Positions 55,401 through 64,000 of a stretch of 64,000 nt of DNA are shown here, piece after piece. Position 1 is the first letter of the stretch. The number at the start of each line of letters is the position of its first letter. The position numbers and the translations under genes are program-made. A model generated the notes under the pieces. It saw only the letters and a list, made by a program, of their open reading frames with translations, did no database searches and was not told the DNA's origin. The stretch is taken from positions 58,738,278 to 58,802,277 of the forward strand of contig OY987303.1 of NCBI GenBank assembly GCA_963920635.1, given 5' to 3'. This DNA comes from Pseudeuparius sepicola (lineage: Eukaryota > Arthropoda > Insecta > Coleoptera > Anthribidae).

Positions 55401-58400
55401 ATCATTACAAAGTTTTTTTTAATGTAAACTACCTACAAAACATGTGGGATCTACGTGCTATATTAATCTTGTAAGCATACCTGAAGTAGTTACGTTTCTA
55501 TTTCTAACTGACTTTGAAAGCCATCTGTGTAAAAAGTGTTAAATTTACAATTTACATCATTTTATTCATTGGTATATCTAGGTCTGCTTTTCAACGAGAA
55601 CGAGAGTTCGTGAGAAAATATGAAAAAATGCATGTAAAAAAAATTTAAACTCTATACACAAAGCGAAATCCGCCAATGGGCCACTCGATACTCCAAAACC
55701 GAATCGTAAACGGCGGCGGGAAGAACTCGTAAACTATTACCATGCCGCCACTTATTTTTAGAAAAGTTAGTTCATTTTGTGTAGTGCCGGGATCTGTGCG
55801 ATTTCGTTATGATTTAATTCGGGAGGCGGCTTCAACAAAAAAATGTGGCGGACTGTTGATCTTAAAAAGATCTTCTGCGTTGCAGATGATCCCAGGTATG
55901 AGGCGTTCTTGAACTTGCCTGCAGTATGATCTCGAAAAATAAGTAGCATAAAGGTTAAAAAAATCGACGGTATTTTTTTAAGTTATATTTTATTTTGTGT
56001 CTGTAATACAACATTCTAAATATGTACTTATAATTAAATTGTGAATTGAAACCTATTTGTATGAATGAGTACAAATAAAATTAATGCGAATCAAGGTTTA
56101 CATTGTGATGAAATTCCTGAAACTATATTTTAGATAATGCAAAAATAGATGGCCATGTCATTTTGGATTATTTCTCGACATTGCCAGTTGTCATCGATGC
56201 TTTTGGAAAATGTAAGATTTTAAGAAAGATCCAAGCGTGCTCTTTGTTTACTTTTTGGAAGAAAATTGTTTTCTCATATTTTAAAAATACCCAACAAAAA
56301 TTCTTATTATAAAAATAGCTTGCAAAAAAATGTCCATTTAAATAAATACTGTAATTATGCCTGTATTTTATAATAGACATAATAATGTTCTTATTTCCAA
56401 AGAAAGAAAACATTAAAAATTGGCAAAAAACTAAATTTTTTATTAGGGGGTTCAAATTTGGTATACTTACATAATATAATTGAAAAAGAAACAACTTTTT
56501 CAAGTAAAACTTTTTGATATTTTAACAAATAAACCCAGTTTTGGCAATATATGTATATTTTTTTAAATGTAATTTTTGACAGATAACGAAAGTCACATGA
56601 CCACGTTTGAATGGGTCATTTTTCATAATTTTTCAAGCAAAAGGTAACCCCAAAATTAAATTTCAAAATAACTCATTAATTAAAAATTTCCCCCTATGGT
56701 GCGAACTTTTTGGAGGACACTGTATATTTTTAATTTCTCTGTTGTAACTTTTTGGCAATCTTTTGTTAATACCAGACGTGCATAAATTGTTTGAGTGTAC
56801 TGAACAATTAAAAACAATATAGGTACAATTTCTCTTTATTCTCATCTCGATTTTTCCTCGTATGTTTCAGAACGTCACTATTCATCATAATGAGCTTCGT
56901 GTACGCGAAGCTGCTGGTAGTGGTGTGTCTGGCCTACGTCATCTCTGACGTAGTCACTCCAAATATCCGTCCCCTCTACTACTACTACGAGGGTTTCTTC
57001 ACCTACCTGTACAGTTCGAGCATCCTCTTCCTACTCTACGTCTTCTGCTTCTTGTTGCAGGAGAGTAGCTGCTGCTCCGGCACTGAAAAGGAACCCAAGG
57101 TGAGGTCCCGATGGCACTTAGATGAAAGTTGGGAAGCGACAATGATATCGCAAATTTATGTTACAGGTGAAACCCCCGCCAAAACAAAAATCTAAAGAAA
57201 AAGAGAAAGAAAAACAAAAAGAAAAGGAACGCGAAAAAGAGAAGAAGAAGGAAGAGGAGAAAAAGAAAAAGGAAGAGAAGGAAAAGCAGAAGAAAGAGAA
57301 GAAGGATAAGGAGAAGGACAAGGACAAAAAGGATAAGAAGCAAGAAAAGGTAATAGTATGCAATAATTATGTACAAAACATATTGGGAGATACAGTCTGC
57401 TTACTTTTCGCCGGCAGGGCACCTACCGCAGGAACAGCGAAGGCGTCGTCGACGCCCCGGCGGTGCCCCCAGCGCCCCCCGACGTCCCCGTCCCGGTGGC
57501 CGAACTGTCGAGGCAGGCCGCGAGCGCGCCTCACGCCGACGCCAACTCGGACCGCAACTGCGACGGCGCAGGCGCGGCGCGCGACCTCGAGGCCAGCCAA
57601 TCGGCGCGCGCGCGCTGCCGCCGCAAGACGACCCAAAACGACCACAGCCACGGCAGCTTCTTCCTCCGGATCGGCGCCATTGGTGAGCGGTACAAACAGT
57701 CGATCCTTTATACATATCTGAAAAATAGTAGAGTAGTGTGCCGAGGATAAGCGTCGTCGGGTTTCTATTTGAAATTCAAATTACAGAGTTATTGCCTGTT
57801 TCTGTTCGTTTTTGCGGCTACCGTTGCACACATAATATTTGACAAGCAGGCACGGCCTAACGGTGAAATCATTCGATGGGATAAATCTTTACTATACAAT
57901 GTGCCCCGGATAAGAATGAACAGCATGGCGATCTTGCAAACGGTGAGAGATAGAACAACGGTAAAATAGGGAAAAAGTTGCGAAATTTTAAGGTTAATAA
58001 AATGGTACAAACAGATTTCTAATGTCTTTTTCGTTTTTGAGTTATATTTTGAAAAAAGTAAAATTTTGCGTTTTCGATTTCATTTTTTCTGAAGTTGTTA
58101 TCACAGAGAGGAAAAAAAGGAAAACACTTTCTTATGGCACTTTTTAACGAGCTTTAAGATGGCGTTTTTAGATTTGTTCTACAACATTTCGTTTTTGAGG
58201 AACCATCTTCAACTTTATGTTTTTAAATACGGACCTGGACTTTTTTTGCAGATTTTGAAAGCACTTTTCATTACAAATACCGTGATGTATGACACGAAAT
58301 ATTTTTAAAATAAATATTTTTTACTGAAAATTCCTTTTTTTCCATTCATTTTTTCCTAATGAGGCCCTGTATTTAATAATAAGAAGTCAACAATTTAACT

Positions 58401-61400
58401 TAGTTTATTTTTACTTCGAAAATTTAATATTTTTAAATACGGCCCTGTCTGGTAAGTGTTTTCCTCTGTTGTTGTACAGCAAACAGTGTCGCATTGGGTG
58501 GTATGAATATAAACGAAGTACTTGCTACTACTACAAGTATTAGTATCTTCTACCTAGTATTTACTTTGAAACGAAGTAGATACTACATTTCCGTAGTATT
58601 TACTTCACCTGTCAGAGAACTACTAATAAAATCACAAAGTTTTCTTCACCTGTCAGAGAACTACTAATAAAATCACAAAGTTTTCTTCTCACAATTAGAA
58701 AAAGCGAAGAATTTACTCCAAAACACAATGGGTGGTATGAATAAAAACGAAGTACTTGCTACTACTACAAGTATTAGTATCTTCTACCTAGTATTTACTT
58801 TGAAACGAAGTAGATACTACATTTCCGTAGTATTTACTTCACCTGTCAGAGAACTACTAAGCCAATAAAACCAATAACTTTTGCCATTTATTAATTGTTT
58901 GAAAAAGCACCCTCCATTTCTAATAATACAAATTATTAATTAAATTATACAGTTAAAGTTATGGCAAATGACAAGGGGTTGGTTTCGTTGTTTCAAAGTC
59001 TTGTAGGTGGAGGATTTTTATTTATTTTTTATTACCGTATGTGACTGTTATTAGTCTTTGCCGTCCTTTTTCTTGGTTCTCCGATTGAAAGATAAGTTGT
59101 AAATTAAATTGTTGACAATACTGATTAATATTTAGACTTCTTATTATTAAATACAGGGCCGTATTAGAACAAAATGAATGAAAAAAAAAGGAATTTTCAG
59201 TATAATTGTCTCAAAACATTTTAAAAATATTTCGTGTCATACATCATGGTATTTGCAATGAAAAGTGCTTTCAAAATCGAAGTCGGTATTTAAAGAAATA
59301 AAGCTGAAGATGGTTTCTCAAAAACGAAATGTTGTAGAACAAATCTAAAAACGCCATCTTAAAGCCCATTAAAAAGTGCTACAAGAAAGTGTTTTTCTTT
59401 TTTTCTATCTGTGATAACAACTTCAAAAAAAAAAAACCGAAAACGCAAAACTTTACTTTTTTCAAAATAACTCAATAACGAAAAAAGATGTTCCATTTTA
59501 TTGACCTCAAAATTGCGCCACTTTTCCCTCATTTAACCGTTGTTCTGTCTCTCACCGTTTGCAAGATCCCCATGCTGTTCATTCTTATCCGGGACACATT
59601 GTATAACAGCAGTAGGGATATTTTTTGAAAATGCAAATTAATGCTGACAAGGTCTTAGTGTGGGTAATAAAATCACAAAACTGATAAACATTAGATAGAA
59701 AAAAAACGTTCAAATAACTTGCCGACTACGCTTATTTTCGGCACAGTACTTTACGAGTTGTTTATATTTTAGCATTTGGATTGGGCACAATGATCTACAA
59801 CGGCTTGGAATTTGGGTCGTTCTTCGAGATACCATTTACGTCACCCTGCTACAAAATTCTGCGAGGTGTCAACCCTGTACTTCAGATGATTTTCACCTTC
59901 ATGCAGATGTACTTTATCTTCATGAATTCAAGAGTAAGTGCTGAACTGCTATCAAATACTCCACTTTAAAAATATTTTATTGCAGTTGAATATCCACCGC
60001 TTCAAGGTGATAGCACGCTTCGGGTTGATGCACGTCGTAGCCACCAACATTTGCGTCTGGATTCGTACTTTGGTGCTTGAATACAACAAAGAAGTAGTTG
60101 GCTACTACAAAAGATTGCTCAATTTCACGATGCCGAGTAATTCAACGATTTTAACTGGTAAGTTATGACAGGTCCAGCTATACTAAAGATTAAGCCGACA
60201 ACTAACTGTTTGACTATTGACAAATACGGCGAAAAAAATCTCCTTTAGTCTCTATGTACCATGAATGTTGGCACTCACTTCTTCAGAAACGATACGCCTG
60301 CGCGGACTGCGCAGCAGCAGTAGCCCTGTATCTTCATACGGCACGGCCGCCACTCTTTTCTCGTCGCTAGTCACAACTCCGGCAAACTTCTACAGAAAGT
60401 ATGCGGGTTCGACTCCCAGCCCGCCAGCCTCCATAACTCGGCTAACTCCGGCGATAACTACGCTTCCAACTACCACAACTACCGCGAGAAGTAAGTCCGT
60501 GCGTTTTGCTTTTTCTCACCGCTAATCTCTATCTATCTCTGAAGACTTGTTCACCACGCTACGAACATACCCGACAGCATTTAGAGCTGCCGTGCCTACT
60601 ACGACCACGACAGCACCTACAACTACCGCGTTGACAACGCTAGCAACGACAAGGCGTTCGTGGAGGTCGTATACTACGCACGCGCCTCCGGTACCAACCG
60701 TTTCGACGTCCACGCCAGGTTCCTCGTTCCGCGATTTTTTCGACTTCAATAGTTTCGCGGGGAACTTTATATCTAACGATATCGCCAACGGTACGTCGTG
60801 TCGCAAGCGCATGGGCACCTTGTATCATCCCCAATCTTCTATAGATACGCTAATAGTAGAGTTAGTTTCCTTGTATGTAGAGGCATGCGTTGTATATTGT
60901 TTCGTTGCGATTAAATGGTGCCGATATCCGAGAACCGTTTCAGTTGTTGAAGCCACTTCCAACTACTGACACTTCTCGCTCACTTCCAGTTGCCGAAGAA
61001 CCGGAAGCCTTGAGCAACGGCACCGAACTTTTGGACGACATAATCCCAGAAGCGTTCAGGTCGCTCATCTCGAACCGGACAAACGAAACGGATGTCGAGC
61101 ACTGCAGGAAGGTCAACATCATGGGCACCATCGTGCAGGACTCGGCGCCGTACCTCTACCCCTTCATCATCGAGTATTCGCTGATTGGTGCAGCTGTCAT
61201 CTACGTCATGTGGAAGCATATCGGGAGAAACCCCAGGTAGGAACGGCCCAAAGTTTGATGGATTATTTATGTTTGATTTTCGCAGATATATGACACCGGA
61301 AGACTTGGAACACCGCCTGGAAGTTATGCTCTCGCGAAGAGCGGCTGCTATAGCTCAGGCGCAACAGGGACGCGTAGATTGCGTGGGCGCCTCCAAAGGA

Positions 61401-63293
61401 CTCTTCTTCGGATTGCTTCTTCTAGTTGGTTCGCTCATCTGCCTCATTCTGTTCTTCGTGCTGGTCCACCATCCCGATTTCGGCTTGCTCGCAATCTACC
61501 TAGCCGACGTCTCGCACTGTCTGCTCATGCTGCTCAGTATAGTTGCCATCATTGTCGGATTCGTAAGGTGAGGGCTGGGTACGACAAATATTTCCTTCTC
61601 CCGCCACAGTTAACGTTTGTTCTCAGGGTGCAGCAACTCAAGTTCAGAACGGAAGAGCAGAGCGACCTGAACGACATCCTGTTGCGCATCTCCGCGTTCG
61701 GTCTGTTCCTTTACGCGGTGTTCAGCGTCATTGCCGGACATCGAGACGCGTTTAAGAGGGAGCCGAACCTGCTGGTGATGGCCACCAACGTCGTCGCAGT
61801 GTTGCAGGTAAGAACTTTAACAGCAACCGAGCCCGAAGGGTGATTGTTTCTTATGTTCCAGGTGATCCTGCAACTTCTGTTCATAGCGGACGTGTCCCGT
61901 CGCAGGGTGCACTTGCCAGAACACGACCGTTCGAAACCGGGGAGGCAGGTGGTCACGTTTCTGCTGGTCTGCAACATCGCCATGTGGATTATTTACACGT
62001 TCGAGGTGCAGAAGGTCGACGCGGACCCAGTGCAGTTGGACTTCTACGGTTTTCTAGCGTGGGCGTTGGTGCAGCGCGTCACATTGCCGCTCTGCATTTT
62101 CCACAGGTAAGCGGGATCGTTCTGTGCAGGGACTCTTTAAAATAAGGGGACCCAGCATGTCACAGTCTATCACATAGGAAAAGTGAAGCCTTGGGGGAAG
62201 TTTGTTTTCTGTTGACTCCAAGGAGACCACAAGGGGGCTGATACAAGGTTAGGTTATATGCCAGTGTCCAACTGCCATCAGGTTTTATGTGACATGCCAG
62301 TGCCATGGATTCTAAAGGAGGCAAAATATTGCCCATCATAATTCACAATTTTTAACTTTTCTAACTTCCAGATACTCAGATGTGTCAATTAGAGGTAATG
62401 TGGCCGCCTGTAGTAGTCCCAATAATTATTGCAACCAAATTTTTCCTGTATCCAGTATCATTAATCCTACAATTCCCATTACGTGGGCATTACGTATAGT
62501 AGGTAGTTCAAAACAAATCGTGTTTCGAAAATTTTAAATTATTAAGCAGGTAGCTACAGCCAGGTCTTTTTTTAAAGAGCTTTTATCTACTTATTTTAAG
62601 TTTGTGAAGTACCTTGGGAGAGAAATAAAATTACAAAAATTGTATAATGAACACCGAGAAAAACTACATGATTAGAACTACTAGACCTAATCTAATCTTA
62701 TTAGTCCATCCCGAAATCTGTGAAAGTTCTTTGGGTAGATACATTCAACAAGGGAAGAAAGTTCAAGTATACATATTACAAATTGATTGAGGAACCTGGT
62801 AACAAGGTGCAATAGCGACAAATTCTTAATTAAACAAAATCGGCACTACTGACTTACCATACTTATGACTCAAATTCGTGGAAATAATTGCTGGAAATAA
62901 CATAAACATAACATAAATTTCTTTCATTTGACAGTTGCCACATTCTGCACTTGTACACACAACATTGTCAAGTCTAATTTTTCTAAATCATGTAAACCAT
63001 TATTAATGTTTACTAACAATCAAAGTACCTGTTATATTCATAGATTCTCCAATAAAATGGCATACTTGGCATCACTGAGACCATTAGAATAAGGAAAGAA
63101 TAGGCCTCACTTTGGAAAGTATAATGCCGGGTCCCCTTACTTTAAAGAGTCCCTGGTTCTGTGTGTTTACCTACTTGTTGTGTTAAGATTTGGCCAGGTA
63201 CATAATGCGATTTTTGTCGGTTCCACCAGATTCCATTCTGCGGTCACACTGGCAGAAATATGGAAGACGAGCTACAAGGCTCGCCTGGAGTAA
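52449..63293 (+). CDS. otopetrin proton channel, second paralogue
   Basis: This is the same channel family as the gene at 18988, on the same strand. Exons are 52449-52594, 56871-57099, 57167-57349, 57418-57682, 59773-59933, 59986-60157, 60287-60490, 60545-60790, 60990-61236, 61286-61567, 61627-61807, 61862-62106 and 63230-63293. They total 2625 nt, 874 aa, in frame. TM1 is VYAKLLVVVCLAYVISDVV and TM3 is FFLRIGAIAFGLGTMIYNGL. Later marks are IARFGLMHVVATN, YLYPFIIEYSLIGAAVIYVM and TM12 ending CIFHRFHS. A whole exon (57167-57349) encodes a Lys/Glu-rich cytosolic segment between TM2 and TM3. Two exons (60287-60790) add a Thr/Ser/Pro-rich insert to the extracellular TM5-TM6 loop, which also has NFT, NST, NGT, NRT and NET sequons. 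The last intron holds a 1-kb GGGACTC-ended element. The start at 52449 is one of at least two likely N-termini. Confidence 0.9.
53381..53704. repeat. foldback element in otopetrin intron
   Basis: TACAAGGTGTTTTGA and CAAAACAACCTGTA ends; the arms mirror across TTTTTAAAGAT / ATCTTTAAAAA and AACAATTTTTC-type blocks. Confidence 0.7.
53860..54490. repeat. foldback element in otopetrin intron
   Basis: TACAGGGAGTTCCTTAA and the right end AAACACCCTGTA, with mirrored TCCATTTTGAGAAAAAA / TTTTTTCTCAAAATGGA blocks. The central open frame at 54112-54387 has no recognised family. Confidence 0.75.
54849..54886 (+). ncRNA. degenerate hammerhead-like motif
   Basis: CTGAAGA fits the CUGANGA core. It is followed by TGACC-CCCTA-GGTCA (a 5-bp stem), three extra bases, GAAAC, ATAT and GTA. 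The order matches the motif at 33397, but the three bases between stem and GAAA break the consensus. Probably a decayed retroelement tail. Confidence 0.25.
57895..59603. repeat. 1.7-kb foldback element filling an otopetrin intron
   Basis: TACAATGTGCCCCGGATAAG and its complement bound arms of about 500 bp (CCGTTGTTCTATCTCTCACC-type blocks mirror each other). The centre carries a duplicated segment at 58494-58861. It lies between the exons ending at 57682 and starting at 59773. Confidence 0.8.
58494..58861 (+). repeat. direct duplication with an inner 41-bp tandem
   Basis: A unit of about 140 bp (GGGTGGTATGAAT ... CTACTAA) occurs at 58494-58635 and again at 58729-58861. Inside, TTCACCTGTCAGAGAACTAC... 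is tandemly repeated as 58606-58646 and 58647-58687. The copies are nearly identical, so the duplication is recent. Confidence 0.9.
62129..63153. repeat. GGGACTC-ended element, longest copy, in last otopetrin intron
   Basis: Ends as at 5448 and 44151, 1025 bp. It starts 23 nt after the exon ending at 62106 and ends 77 nt before the last exon at 63230. It makes up most of that intron. Confidence 0.9.
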
Positions 63294-64000
63294 AAAAGCT
63301 CAGAAAAATGCCGGGCGTGGCGAAGAGTCTCAAATCAAATAATTTAATTTGCGTCTATCACGGCTCAATTTTCGCAACTATATACTATATAGTTTTAAGA
63401 AATTAATATTCGTTGTTGACGTACGTAGGTACATCAGATTCGTTCTAATTTGTGATAATTGTGAATCTATATTAATAATTTATTTTTGTGACAAATGCGT
63501 GAGAGTTTTGTAAATATTATATTTAAGGAGTCTAATGTTTTTGCTCGCGTAGCCAGTAACTACTCCTGAACTATAATGTCATTTTAGTATTCGAACAAAC
63601 GAAAGTACCTAAAGTCTGCTGGTTATTGATTTTTTTTGCAGAGACATATTAAACTTAAAATGCATTCTGGGACTAATGGATATTAATTATTTTCAATGTT
63701 TAAAAACATACAAATCCATAAACATTATAGTTTAGTGTAGTTAATGTTATTCTATATTTTATTATATTAATCTAACCATTTTTTTTTTCAAATGAAATTG
63801 TTAATTTGTCATCAACAGAATGAATAATAGGTTATATACCTATTTTTAAATGAAAACTAGTCAAACTTAACTTTTTGACAAATTAACAATTTTAAAGAAA
63901 GTACAAGCTCACAGACTATGTTGAAAAATCTAACATATACGCACATAACGGTTATTTTAAGTAAATTAAAAAAAATCTGTTGTTGATAAGATACCTATAT
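63294..64000 (+). other. 3' flank of the second otopetrin
   Basis: AT-rich 3' UTR and beyond. No AATAAA is seen; an ATTAAA variant occurs near 63648. No further gene is visible before the window ends. Confidence 0.5.

Noticed and set aside
57158..57721. Single 187-codon frame across two otopetrin exons and an intron
   Set aside because: The exon at 57418 is read in a different frame after splicing; the continuous frame is a shadow beyond 57349.
57769..57969. 66-codon frame starting with a signal-peptide-like segment
   Set aside because: It runs into the foldback element at 57895, does not connect in phase to the TM3 exon and has no family match.
1..64000. CRISPR arrays, operons, ribosome binding sites, tRNA or rRNA genes
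   Set aside because: The window is eukaryotic nuclear DNA; no array spacing and no tRNA cloverleaf or rRNA sequence was seen on reading.

Overview
The window is a 64 kb piece of an animal nuclear genome, most likely an insect. The evidence is GT-AG introns of about 50 bp to several kb, an AT-rich background with GC-rich coding exons, insect-type gene families and a very dense load of Tc1/mariner-like foldback elements whose ends read TACAGGGTG. I do not assign an order. One 200-N assembly gap lies at 34509-34708.

Layout. Positions 1-10.7 kb hold almost only repeats, plus one possible terminal coding exon at 7926-7981. Vha36 (V-ATPase subunit D, 5 exons, + strand) occupies 11043-13310. Four copies of a CTCF-like motif precede it and a run of perfect hairpins follows it (13860-14463). 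The first otopetrin proton-channel gene (9 coding exons, + strand, 762 aa) spans 18988-30161. Inside its 4.9 kb fourth intron, on the opposite strand, sits a complete 10-exon M13 metallopeptidase gene of neprilysin type (25130-28287, 852 aa); a mariner-like relic is in the same intron. From 30 to 45 kb there is a repeat-rich region with the gap, several exon-like GC-rich islands of unknown role, and a Penelope-type remnant carrying a hammerhead-ribozyme-like motif near 33.4 kb. The second otopetrin gene runs from 52449 (or from 47427 with alternative 5' exons) to 63293 and ends within the window.

How the genes relate. Both otopetrins are tandem paralogues on the same strand. They share splice positions and the 12-helix core but differ in the cytosolic loop between TM2 and TM3 (Ser/acidic against Lys/Glu) and in the extracellular loop between TM5 and TM6 (His-rich against a long Thr/Ser/Pro-rich glycosylatable loop). 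Both appear to have alternative first exons that enter a shared exon in the same phase. V-ATPase and otopetrins all move protons, which makes the neighbourhood thematically coherent, but nothing in the sequence shows that this is more than chance.

All exon chains were built by hand from splice signals, reading frame and family recognition. Every chain given is continuous in frame, but none has been tested against transcripts.
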